DNA of 64,000 bases from Euptelea pleiosperma (Eukaryota; Streptophyta; Magnoliopsida; Ranunculales; Eupteleaceae): positions 15,320,435-15,384,434 of the forward strand of contig CM068546.1 of assembly GCA_035048495.1 (NCBI GenBank). Direction: 5' to 3'. Under the pieces are notes generated by a model. It saw nothing but the letters and a program-made list of their open reading frames with translations. It did not search any database and was not told where the DNA came from. Positions 1 through 10,715 of the stretch are shown here, piece after piece. The translations under genes and the position numbers were made by a program. How positions within the stretch are numbered: the first letter of the stretch is position 1; every line of letters starts with the position of its first letter.

Positions 1-601
1 ACGGGGTCTCCTCCGTGAGATAGGGAGGGGTATCCAAATGGGCTTGGGCCCGACTCCACCTCTTTGAGCTTTCGCTCCCTACTCACTTGGTAAACGCAAT
101 CCGCAATCACGTTAGTCCACAATGGTCTATGGTATGTAATTGGAAGATATACCGCCTTTAGGGTTTCAAGAAATACTCAATGATTTAGGGCCGATATTGT
201 GAATTAGTTCCAATTAGGGTTTGAAATTCAACTTTAGCTATTCCCAAATTAAGATTCGAAAATATCTACTTTTGAATTACCCGGAGTTGGAAATCTTCCA
301 ATTTGAATCAAATAACCAATGGTGATCTAACTAGAAATAGCAGAATTGAAATCTGACCTTAATATTTTTGGTATTTTTAATTAGTTAATTATCTAGCAGT
401 TATTCTAAAAGCAGAGAAAATAAAGTCCTAAATTATTACAACTTTGCACTCGGCCGTCCGAGGCATTAAAATAATAAGTGGAAAATGTGAAAAATAAAGT
501 GGAAAGTTTCCGATCTGGATCGGATCTTGAAGATTAAGCAGCTTTCCGAATTCCTGTTCGTCTTTTTGCAATCCCGTCAACCGAGCGGCAACGGCGCCAT
601 T
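1..601 (-). mobile_element. Leader/internal region of a Ty3/gypsy element, truncated by the window edge
   Basis: On the minus strand this stretch follows the LTR at 602-4044 and its primer-binding site, so it is the start of the internal region of a gypsy-type element that continues past the left edge. I see no gag reading frame here. It looks like an untranslated leader, which is often long in Athila/Tat-type plant elements. It could be the start of an element with coding capacity, but that cannot be judged from this window. Confidence 0.6.
582..599 (-). other. Primer-binding site of the gypsy element
   Basis: Read on the minus strand the sequence is TGGCGCCGTTGCCGCTCG, starting two bases after the LTR end. 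TGGCGCCGTTGCC is a typical start of the tRNA primer site in plant Ty3/gypsy elements of the Athila/Tat type. It fixes the orientation of the adjacent LTR and identifies this long repeat family as LTRs. Confidence 0.75.
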
Positions 602-3600
602 TGAAATTAAAGTTTTTTTTCGCGTCGTTGGTTACGGAAACCCTAAAGTTCAACAATATTTGTAATTTCTCCGATTTGGTTCACTTAATCTGCAAAAATG
701 CAGACTTGCACAGTGGCTCGTGTCGGATATCGTCCGCACTCGGGGTTAGGGCAATTAAAGAACAAATGAACGGAAATTTGCTAAAACTTATGGAAGGGGG
801 AGAATGGTGATTAAGGTCGATTTTTAAAACATGATTTCTGAGATTGATTCTAATGAATAACAATAAAATAGAAGCAAGAATTAATAATTGAACTAAAATT
901 TCATTAAAATAAAGATTGGACTTACACTGAAATTGAAATATGCAATTAAACTAAAAATGGAGACATTCAAACTATCTAGAAAGCAAGTAAGAGAATGAAG
1001 GATAGAGAGAGAAACAAGAAATCTAGAAAGAGAAAATAGAGATAGAGAGAGAAATGGTTTTTAGAGAGAGAAATAGAAATTTAGAGAGGAAAAGTAGATC
1101 TAGAAAGAATGGTGAGAGAGAGTTAGAGAGAGAAAGACTTACCAACTTACCAAAGTGCCGGAGTGATGCTCTTGGCTAGTGGTTTGCCAAGGAAAGATTT
1201 GCAACTCACGTGGTGATTACTGGATGTGCACACGTGGTGTACTTGTGAGGTTGCTCCTGTCACAAGCAGCTTGAGATGTAGTTGTTGTGCAAGACAGTGC
1301 TGGTCTTAGAGGAAGAGGTGATGCAAGCAAGGTGAGGGTGGTGTGGCAGTGAAGGAGAATGAAGGGAGGAGCAGGTTGTGCTTCTGTGGTTGTTGGAATG
1401 ACCAGCAAGAGGAGAGGAGGGCGGTGTGGTGGTGAAGGAGAAATTCTTCAACATGCAACCAAGGTGCACGTGGCACACTTGCTGATCGCTGACGTGGCAA
1501 GTGTGAACAAGAAGAAGAGAAGAGTGTTCACGGTAGCGAGGTTGGTGGTGAGCAACAAGAAAGCGGTGGCTGGTGCGCACAACTATGATGGAGTTGCAAG
1601 TGTTGGCAGCAAAGAAGGGTGCTTCTTTGCAGTTTATTGCTGGTTCAGCTCACCACTAATGGAGAATAAAACGGGTTGGCCAAGAGGAGTTGCTTGGAGG
1701 ATGATGGGATCTAGCCGGAGTTGCAGGTTTGCAACTCCGGTAATGAAGGTTAGAGAGGAGAGGAAGGAGAAGGGAAGGGTGACAAAGTGGAGGAAAAAGG
1801 TGGAAAGAGGCGAAGCTGCTGGTGGTCGCTGGCTGCATCAAAGAGAGTTGCAGACGCTGAGGATGTGGGAGGAAGATGGTGGTGCAGACCTGCAAAAAGA
1901 ATGGTGGAAGAGGAGATGCTATGGACCTGCAACTCCGAGTTGCCTGTTGTGATGAAGATAGAAGGGCGTTACCCCTGTCACGAGCAGCAATGGAGATCGC
2001 CTGAAAGAAAGGAGATCGAGTTGCAGACCTTGTGTGCTTGGAGAGTTGCTGAGCCGTGAAGAGTGGAAGGAGGCGCACCAGTCTGGTGGTTCAGGGGAAT
2101 GGTGGAGAAGATAGAAGGGCCCAGAAATGGGCTGCACACCAACGAGAAGAGGAGGAGGTGCTGTGCTACGGACCTGCAACTCCAAGTTGCAGATCGTGAT
2201 AGGCTGGTGGAGATCACGGGTTGGCTGGTGTTTCAGTTTGTAACGCCAGCAAGAGAAGAGACCCGTTGTAGTTTTTTTTTTTTTTTGACGAGCAAAGATG
2301 GAGCTCGTGAAGGAGGACGGTTCGTGAGGAGATCCTTTGGAGGAGATGGAGATAGCAATGTGCACGGTCTTGGGGTGTCTCTCCGGAGGAGTTGCAGACT
2401 GTGCAACTTGCAGGTTTGCAAGTTACAAAGAAGAAGATGCCGGTATGGAGATGAAAGGCGTGGCAGCAAGATGGTGGTGGCGACCGGAGTTGCAGGCCGC
2501 AACTCCGAGGAGGACGTGAAGAAGAAGAAGAAGAAGTAGAAGATAAAGAGAAAGAAGAAGAAGTTGGTGGCGCAATTCCGGCGAGCTTCTCGTCGGAATT
2601 AATGGTGAGGAGGGGTGGGGGGTGCTGGCTGTCACACAGCCACCCAAAGTTTTCAAGGAGAAGTGAGAGAAGAGATGGTATAAGAAGAAGATTTTTAGAG
2701 GGGGAGGGAACCAAAGAAACCCAAGGTTTCTCTCTCTTTTATAGGAGTAGTTTGTTGTGGGAGAGAGAAACGTGGGAATGAAGTTGGGGATTGATGAGAA
2801 GTGGTCACCACTTCTCCCATTGGCTTGAATGTGGGCTTATGAGAGCCCATGGGTTTATGTTGGCCACTTGCTTTGATTGGGTCATTACAAGGATAATTGG
2901 CCCGTGGGCCTTGTGACCATGTGTCAATGGGTATGGGCATGGGCTCAAGGATAAGCGGGCTAATGGGCCGGATAGATATGGGCCTCTTGCGAGGCCATGG
3001 GTTAGGGTGCGTTTGGCCGCTAGAGGAGAAAAATGGTAAATGAGCCCAAAACACCATGGGCTCTAGGACGGGTTACAAGGCCGTGGGCTTCCAATTTGCT
3101 TGTCGGTCACTTGGCCATGGGGGCTGTTAGATGATGAAACTATGATAATTGGATGAGATGAGGTGGCAGTTTGACTCGGTCCACAATTGGCGGACCGTAG
3201 GATCTGGAAAGATCCAACGGTCAGATGAATGATCTAACGATCGAATTGAAGATCTAACGGTAGAAGAACTATGAGAGATGGAATAAAGCTAAAGGAGAGA
3301 AGATCTGAGGTTAGATGATGGAGATCAGAGGGTTAGGACGATCGATCTAAGGATCGGATGGTGAGATATAGGCAATTCGATCATGGAAAGGGGGATCGGA
3401 TGGTAGATCTAGGGATCTAATGGTAGGATGAGATGATCTACAGGTTAGATATTAGAGTCTAGAGAGATGGAGAGAGAATTAGGAGAGAGGAGAGAGAAAA
3501 TAATACAAAATAATGGCAAAAGAGCTGGCGGAGGGTCATGAACCCTGATCTTCAATGTAATCTTCCGTCGGCTTTACCAATTACGTAAGCCGTCATTTTA

Positions 3601-4044
3601 TGTCAGTTGGTGCGGCTTTGAATCACTTTAGCTAGTCTCTTGGTCTTCAGCTTTTCCTCTCTCTTGGTTCTTTATCTAGCTCTACGATCCTCTGACTTGA
3701 CCCGTACTTGGCCGGCCTCTTCTTGTCATAGCTTGTTGACTCCTTAAGCTTTGATATTAGGCTTCTATGGTTGATCGTGGGCCCGCAAGTCTCTAAAATC
3801 GCCCGACTGGGTTTCCTGCGAGAGAAAAGCACGTAATGAGACTTAATCAAAATGGCTTCATATCTAGACTATCCGAAATGCGTATATTTCATGCAAATAG
3901 TCGATTTTCGTTTAAAGATTGCGCTCTACGCATTGGAAGAAACTCTTACGTGAAAAAGTCGACGAAAAGACAAGTTTTGCGTAGGAGAATGCGACATCGC
4001 TATAAGGATAATGGCTTAAAATAAGCACTTTTGAGCGAATATCA
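602..4044 (-). mobile_element. Long gypsy LTR (5' LTR of the element running off the left edge), copy G1
   Basis: The unit starts TGAAATTAAAG and ends GCGAATATCA, so on the minus strand it has TG...CA ends. Its termini match the solo copies at 4159-7393, 10716-14261 and 24150-27006. It is followed by a PBS on the minus strand. Inside are GA-rich runs, a 26-bp palindrome at 1715-1740 and another at 2484-2508. The many short ORFs over it are low-complexity translations and are not genes. The right flank begins ACAGT; the matching left duplication would lie outside the window. Confidence 0.8.
1715..1740. repeat. 26-bp palindrome of the gypsy LTR family
   Basis: The arms are CCGGAGTTGCAG and, after two bases, TTGCAACTCCGG, giving a near-perfect inverted repeat. 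Ten full or near-full copies occur across the window, all inside gypsy LTRs: 1715, 2484, 5725, 5912, 12231, 12672, 24666, 25411, 25753 and 44586. Half-sites are present elsewhere in the same LTRs. Confidence 0.85.
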
Positions 4045-4158
4045 ACAGTCTCTATTGAGGATGAAGGATTCAGTGCACCCTGAACCCTATAGTTGCTCAA
4101 GAGTGTTGAGTCACACAGGTACTCTCTGACTACTAGGTTAAGATTCTAAATGGAAAAC
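4045..4158 (-). mobile_element. Copia LTR C0, fragment 1
   Basis: From about 4060 this segment matches the interior of the copia LTRs seen elsewhere, in minus orientation (the stretch reading ...ggattcagt..accctgaacc... and the following 90 bp). It ends in AAAAC, which is duplicated at 7394-7398 after the inserted gypsy LTR. It is the leftmost visible piece of an old copia LTR that hosts most of the nested insertions up to 28116. Confidence 0.7.
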
Positions 4159-5593
4159 TAATATTCGCTCAAAAGTGCTCACTTTAAGCAATTATCCTTT
4201 TAGCATTATCGCACTCTCCTACGTAAAACTGCTCTAATTATCCACTTTTCTACGTAAGAGTCTATCTCATTACGTAGAACACACTTTTCTGGACGAAATG
4301 GTATATTTGCATGCATTAAACACATTTTTAGAAGTTTAGATATTAAGCCGTTCTGATTAAGTCTCATTACGCGCTTCTTTTGTCGCAGGAAACCCTGATT
4401 GGATGATTCTCGAGACTTGTGGGCCCACATGGATCATGAAAGCCCATTATCAAAGCTTAAAGAGTCCACAGGCTATGTCTAGAAGATATGAGCCTATTAT
4501 GGGCTGAACAAGGGGATCGAAGAGCTGGCCCAAGGAACCACGAGAGCGGGAGAGCTGATAACCAAGAGAAGGACCAAATCATTTAAAGCCACATCAAATG
4601 ATGGCCTGCTCTACTGGCAAAGCTCAAGTGAAGAACAATGGAAAACCAGGGTTCATGACCCTCTGCCAATACTTTTTCTGATATTTTCTCTCTCATCTCT
4701 CCTTATTCTCTCTCTCTTCATTTCTCGGTCCTCGAATCTATTGACTTAACCCCAGAACTCCTGCTCATTGGCTCTGTCTCATCTCCCTTAGCTTTCTGAC
4801 CGTTGGATCTTCCATCGGGCCGTTGAATCTCTATAGATCGCCATCTGATCTATCAATTCTATGCATCCGACCATCCGATCGTGCTACCGATCAGTCGATC
4901 ATCCATCCTATCAACCACCCGATCTCCATTGTAAAATATCAGTCCCTAAGGCAGGTTTGATTGTAGAGAAATGCCTCAGATGATTGATTGTGGCTGAGAG
5001 CGTAGAGCTCGATTTCCGAAGAAAGGAAAATACATTTTTCCTTGATGGGTATTTCAAGGGGAAAATGCATTTTTCTCCCCTGGCAACCAAACGCACCCTA
5101 ACCCACATCCATCGAGCCCAGTGGCCCACTATCCTTCTCACCTACCTTCTGGCCCATGGCCGATGCACTCTGGGCCCACGATTTTTAGCGTTCCCATTGG
5201 CCAACCACTGGCCGACTCGTGGCGTCATCTCTCGGCCAACCACTGGCCAACACGTGGCATCAGCTCTTGGCCTAGTGGTCATGGCCAAACGGCCCATTAA
5301 CCTCGAGCCCAAGCCCGCAAAACCCCTGGTTCAAAAATAAAAATAAAAATAAAATAATAATAAAAAAATAAAATAAAATAAAAAATTTCTTTTAGAAACC
5401 GTGAGTTTCTAAGTTTAGAAACCCACGGTTTCTACTTGAGGAGAGGGGTTAAAAACCCTTCGAGTTCCTCTTCTTCCGCCCCCGCTCGGACACCCTTTCC
5501 TCCTCTTCCCCTTCCCCTTCTTCTTCTCCTCCGGCGTGCCATCGCCGGTGAGGAGTGGAGCGCCTCCTCCTTCTTCTTCTTCTTCTTCTTCTT

Positions 5594-5624
<31 letters not shown>

Positions 5625-7393
5625 TTCTCCTCCTTCTTCTTCTTCTCCTCCTTCTTCTTCTTCTTCTTCTTCTTCTTCTCCTCTTCCTCCTCCTCTTCTT
5701 CTTCTTCGTTTTCTTCTTCTTTTGCTGGAGTTGCAGGTCTGCAACTCCGGCCGGCGAACCGTGCTCCACCACCGTCCTCTTCACAGCAGGCAACGGTAAG
5801 CTTCTCCCCCTCTCCTCCTATCCTTCTTCTTCCTCTTCGTTTTCTTCTTCTTCCTCTTCGTTTTCTTCTTCTTCTTATCCTCAGTCTTCTTCTTCTTCTC
5901 CTTTAATTCCACCGGAGTTGCAGGTGCAACTCCGGTCGTCTTCTACGGCGAGAAGCTCGCCGGAAACCTGCACAGCAACCAGCTTACCGCCTCCTCTCTT
6001 CTCTCCTCTTCTCGCCATCTCCCACAAAACCCTCTGCCCCTTATTCTTTCGGAGGTGAACATCTATCCAACACCTCGTCTAAGAAAAAAAAAAAAAAAGA
6101 AAAAAAAATGGTGCTGCCTCTTCTCTTGGGCAGCAACGTCCTTCTCTCCCCTTGCTTGCTCTCTCTCTTCTCCTCCCATGTTCCAACGCGTCTCCTCTTT
6201 CTCCTTCTTCTCTTCTGCCTGTCTTCTTCGTCCTCTCCTTCTTGTTCTACAAGGAGTCTGCCTCCTTCCTCCGGCGGACTGGTTCAACTCCACCAGTCCG
6301 TCCATTCCGGGCATCTGAAATCTGCAACCAGCTCCCTGTTTCCTAACCTAAATCCTTGCAAATCAGTTGCAGGCCATTTACCTTCCACCTCCACTCCATT
6401 ACCTCACCATCAGCATCCATTCAATGCACCTACTAGCCGCTGCACACCACCGCCTGAAATTTCCAACGTTCTTCCACCCAGCAACTCCGGTCGGATCTTT
6501 GTCTCCCTCTAGCATACGGTCAACGCTCTCCTTCATCTACAAATCATCACCGTCATCACCATTGGTGACAGGTGGTGAGGTCTTCAACTCCATTGATGCG
6601 AGCCTGTGGCTTCTTCAACCCACTCCTCTTTGGCCGGAGCACCACTATGCACCCTCCAAACATCTCCGAGCACATCACTCACCACTCCGGGCATCACACC
6701 ATGCACCCTCTTCGGGCTTCTCACTTGGTTGACCATCAATGACCGGAGCATCATCACTCCATTGGCAGGTTCTCTTTGCCAGTCGATCTCCACTTCTTGG
6801 TAAGACCACATGGTAGGTTTCATCTCCATTCTTTATCCTTCTCTTTAGATTCTCTCTCTAGATCTTCTCACTCTCTTCCTCTTTCTAGGCCTTTTCTCAC
6901 TTTCTCTCTCTAGTTCTCTCTTTCTCTCTCTGCCATCTTCTTTCTCTCTCTATCACTTTCTCTCTCTTCCTTAGGTTCTCTCTGCTTTCCCTCTCTAAAT
7001 CCTCCATTTCTCTCTCTAATTTTCATGCTTTCTAATTAGGTTTTCCTGATGTTTTATGATTGTATGCACATTTGATAAATTAATAAAGCAAGTTGAATAT
7101 TATGTTTTGGAGTTTTTTTTTTTTTTTCAGTGCATCTTAATCTAGAAATTATCTCTAAAATCATGTTTTCAATCACTTACAATCACCATTCTCACTTCTC
7201 CATAATTTTCTAGCATAAATTCCATCATTTTATGTTCAAATATGCGCTAACCCGACTAATCCCGAGTGCGGATCGACATCCGACACAAATCCCTATACAA
7301 ATCTATCAATTTTGCAGGATAATCGGATAAAAATTACAAAATGTGTTGATTCTAGGGTTTCGTAACCAACGACGCTGAAAAACCCTACTTTCA
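4159..7393 (+). mobile_element. Solo gypsy LTR, copy G2 (3235 bp, TSD AAAAC)
   Basis: The unit begins TAATATTCGCTC (the family start TGATATTCGCTC with G to A at base 2) and ends CCTACTTTCA. It is flanked by perfect 5-bp repeats AAAAC at 4154-4158 and 7394-7398, and the interrupted copia LTR resumes on the right side. There is no PBS, internal region or second LTR, so it is a solo LTR left by LTR-LTR recombination. It contains a long TTC microsatellite and palindromes at 5725-5750 and 5912-5935. ORFs of poly-Leu, poly-Ser or poly-Phe here are microsatellite shadows. Confidence 0.88.
5565..5724 (+). repeat. (TTC)n-rich microsatellite in gypsy LTR G2
   Basis: This is an almost uninterrupted TTC/TCC run of about 160 bp, a pyrimidine-only tract on the + strand. 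A GAA-rich counterpart lies at 25800-25890 in the oppositely oriented family member, so it is an inherited feature of the LTR. Long (GAA/TTC)n tracts can form triplex DNA. Confidence 0.9.
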
Positions 7394-7777
7394 AAAACCT
7401 AGGCAGAATATGGATCAAGTTCTCAGCTTTGATCTTCGGAAGAGAAAACCTCACAAGGTAAGTATTCAAAGCTAGGGCTTTTTCTCTTCAATAACAAGGA
7501 CTATTCTTATTATAGAAAGCTTACTATTTTATCTCTTGTTGTGTATATTATATAGCTAAAGAGTGCTCTATTTATAAGAATATGGAACCCTGGGTTGTGC
7601 AAGTCGTGGGGATAAGGGACTACAAAAATTGGATCTTAAATTAACACTTTTCAAGAAGTCTAATCGATTGGATGACTGCAAATTCCAATCGATTGTACAC
7701 TTCGTCCAATCGATTGTACTCCAGTCCAATCGATTATAATGTACAGATGGGTTTCTGTTCGTAAAAACAATCGATTG
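7394..7777 (-). mobile_element. Copia LTR C0, fragment 2
   Basis: After the duplicated AAAAC the copia LTR resumes with the stretch corresponding to the other LTRs' region downstream of the TATA box (cctaggc..gatcaag.. in minus orientation). It then has a TATA-like tatttataag near 7568 and several CAATCGATTG sites from 7663 to the end. It is diverged from LTRs A-D. It stops at GATTG (7773-7777), the left target duplication of copia A. Confidence 0.7.
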
Positions 7778-9045
7778 TGTAAGGAATATTTTCCTATTCA
7801 ATTTGGCAAAGATTTCATTTAACATAAAAAATATTCTTGTAACCGTTCCTACGAGCACTAGTGTAATGTGAAGATGTCTTGGTACGCATACTTTGCCAAC
7901 TACGTGAAGACTAAAAGACAGAGACAGCAAGAATCAGACGGTTAACGATAGGAGTCATCTGAGTAACTGTCGATTTGTTAGTTAACAATCATGTACGCTT
8001 GATTAGGAACGTAAGCGACTCAGTGGCCATAGGAATTGGTTAAAATGAACAAAATATAATGGTCAAACATAGTCATTGGACTGACCCGAGTCTAAGTCAA
8101 TAAAATTGACTAATGGGATAGTCCAATCGATTGGATACTTATCCCCACATTCAAAATTCTTGGTTCCATTATCCCACGTTCTACACGACTCAGGGTCTTG
8201 GAATTCTATAAATACAACCCTTCTATGCCTTCTCTATATACACACAGAGTGACTCAATCTAAGAGAGAAAGAAGAAAATATTTTATTTACTAGAGTGTCC
8301 ATTCGAAGAGCAATAAGCTTGTTTCTCATTCACATCTTGTGAGCTTGTTCTCTTCTTGATCAAAGTCAAGTGCTTGATCCTATCTTCAGCTTAGGTCTTC
8401 CACTTCTATATTTGACCTAGTAGCATTAGTGTACTAGTGTGACTCAACACCATTTGAGCAACCTAGGGTTCAAGGTGTACTGAATCCTTCACCTTCTACA
8501 AAGGCGGGAGTGTTGAAAATTAAGATCGGATGAGCCGATCGATGGTAGGTTTGGGGTGTACCAAATTGAATAAGCGGATAAGGCTTTTTGGCTGGAAGGG
8601 AGCACGTGGATTCGTAGCGTTGATTCAGAGGACGTAGACACATCAACAGTGGCCTTGGCTAAGGTTAGAAGCTGTATTTACAATGGTGCTACGTAGGTAA
8701 CCTTTGTTTCGTTTAACTTTTCAGTTAGTGATACTTTCCATCTAGACGTGGTCCCGTGGTTTTTTCTTGGCTAAGGTTTCCACGTAAAAATCTCGTCTTG
8801 TGTGATTGTTTGTTTGTATTCCGCAATCTATTCTGATTAGATCGAACGACGAAAAGAAAATATACCACGGAGGTATATTCAATTTGAGTCGGTTGTGATA
8901 ATCTTTTATCAAACAACTAAGACATGTGATTTTATTCCCTTACCATAGACCAGTAAAACTGTGTGGGTATAAATAATTTTAAATACCTAATCGAGCCCCC
9001 CTTCTAAGTATATTGAGTTAAAGAGAACGGACCGGTGGAATTTCA
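7778..9045 (+). mobile_element. 5' LTR of copia A (1268 bp)
   Basis: TG...CA ends, followed after two bases by the PBS. A TATA box sits near 8208 (tctataaata). It is about 350 bp shorter than its partner because the palindrome array is reduced to a single CCAATCGATTGG at 8122-8133. The LTR supplies the promoter and RNA-processing signals of the element. Confidence 0.8.
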
Positions 9046-9047
9046 AT

Positions 9048-9060
9048 TGGTATTAGAGTC
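9048..9060 (+). other. Primer-binding site of copia A
   Basis: TGGTATTAGAGTC is one substitution from the usual TGGTATCAGAG start complementary to initiator-Met tRNA, the standard primer of plant copia elements. It starts two bases after the LTR. Confidence 0.85.
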
Positions 9061-9135
9061 AGGTTATTCTATTAAAGGTTTAATCACCTAAATTTAGATT
9101 CCTGCAAAACCAATTCATTCTTTTCATTTATAAAG

Positions 9136-10005
9136 ATGCCTAAATAAGGGTTCACTATCAATAGCCGTAGTAACTCAGACAGTAAAGATCAAGATGATCT
9201 TTATACTGCTTATCAAAAGCTATATAAAGAAAGTCATAGACGGACCAAAGCAAATAAGAAATTGACTAATAGAGTTGAATTTCTTGACTCTGAAAATTTT
9301 GCTTGTAAACTAAACAATAATGAATTATCTGTGCTAGTTGGTCAGCTTAGGGAAGAGAAGAAATCTCTTCAAGAAAGAAACAAGTTCTTTGAATGCGAGT
9401 TTCAAACTTGTACTGATGCTAAAATGTCTTTTGAAAGTGAGCATGAAAAATATGAAACTAGAAAGCATGAAGAAGAGAAAGCTAGCCTCCAAGACAAAGT
9501 TAAATTTCTTGAAATTGAGTATCAGGAATGTCTGGAGAAGAGGAAGTCACTTGAACTTGATCTAGTTCAATAGTGTGGGACAAAGATGTGGAGACAAGCG
9601 GGGACTTGGATATTTTGATACCCCATCGTCTTCAGGAACTAAATTTATAAAAGCCAAAGTTCCTTCCACATACATGTGCATGTTTGTAATTACTGTAGGG
9701 GTAAAGGTCCCCTGAACAAGAATTATTTTCAAAAGATGAGAGATACCATGGTTCCTCCCAAGAGAAAATCATATGGGAACCAAGGAGATCCACTTCATAA
9801 AATGATAATCTTGCATCAAAAGTCGGATGCCTTGAGTAGAGAGATTGCAAATCTTATGAAACTCAAGGGCACCCAAACTCAAAGGGCTCAGAACAAGATG
9901 ACATATAAAAAGAGAAATCTCAATCCTCCATCACCGTCTAAACATATGGCGGAGAAAAAGAACCCACCTAAAAGGTATAAGACCATATGGGTGAGAAAGG
10001 AATGA
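9136..10005 (+). pseudogene. Broken Gag-like (coiled-coil/zinc-knuckle) ORF of copia A
   Basis: This is a decayed copy of the intact ORF at 17974-18948. The start ATG is followed by a stop at codon 4 (TAA at 9145-9147). A readable coiled-coil segment runs 9262-9573. A deletion of roughly 66 bp relative to copy B then brings in a TAG, and the frame shifts before recovering by 9676. The zinc knuckle is damaged: the His and last Cys of the CX2CX4HX4C pattern read Pro and Tyr. It ends in the same IWVRKE-stop as copy B. Downstream there is no protease, so the lack of pol predates this copy's decay. The product, if any, would not be functional. Confidence 0.8.
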
Positions 10006-10715
10006 CCGATAAATCTATATTCAATTTGGAGTAAATTCCTTATGAAGTCTAGTGGTACTTGTCCCATTGATTGAATGAATGTGGTTCTTTACACTCTTCT
10101 CTATTTTATGATTGTATATCTTTTGTGAGTTGGTGTGTAGTTTTATTTTAGGATTTTGTTTTCTTCATAGTTTTCTATTTGTTTTAGATCTTTACTTATT
10201 TGTATTGTTTTGAGTTCATATATTCAAAAATAAAAATAGAAAATTTGAAAATCAAAAAATTATTTTGTGTCTTGTTAAGATTTTTGTTTCAGAGTTGTGC
10301 ATTGACTCTAGAAAATTCTAGATCCAAGACTTAACACGAGGTAAATTGAGACTAGATCATTGTAGAAAACTCTAAAAAATTTAGAAGATTTGACTATTTT
10401 AGTAATTCTCAGTTAGTGGATGTTCATAAGTTTTAACTTGTTATTCACATGCACACTAGCTGACACTAGTTGGGATTGGATTTGATTGAGGTAATAAATC
10501 TAGTATTCTATGTGAATCAAGAATAAACTTTTACTTTTCATGACTTCAAATTAGTTCTGTTCACGCCCTCAGTTGATTTCGAAACTGCAAAATAATCGAC
10601 TGTTGGCCTCCTGTGTGATAGTTCTCTATGGAAAGAGCTACCTCAAGTTGATGTGGTAAAATCTGTATAGGCCCTATCTATAAAAAAAATCCGATTACTT
10701 AATGCTACAGAGGAT
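10006..10715 (+). other. Non-coding internal region of copia A, part 1
   Basis: AT-rich sequence with no supported gene. It aligns by eye with 18949-19690 of copia B, so it is conserved untranslated element sequence rather than host DNA. It ends in AGGAT, the duplicated target of the next gypsy LTR. Confidence 0.7.

Noticed and set aside
1359..2714. Several 100-200 aa ORFs on both strands at the left end
   Set aside because: They lie in purine-rich gypsy LTR sequence, overlap in all frames, have skewed composition and no domain; other LTR copies do not keep them open.
5436..6058. Overlapping poly-Leu/Ser/Phe/Arg ORFs on both strands
   Set aside because: They are frames of the (TTC)n microsatellite inside a gypsy LTR.
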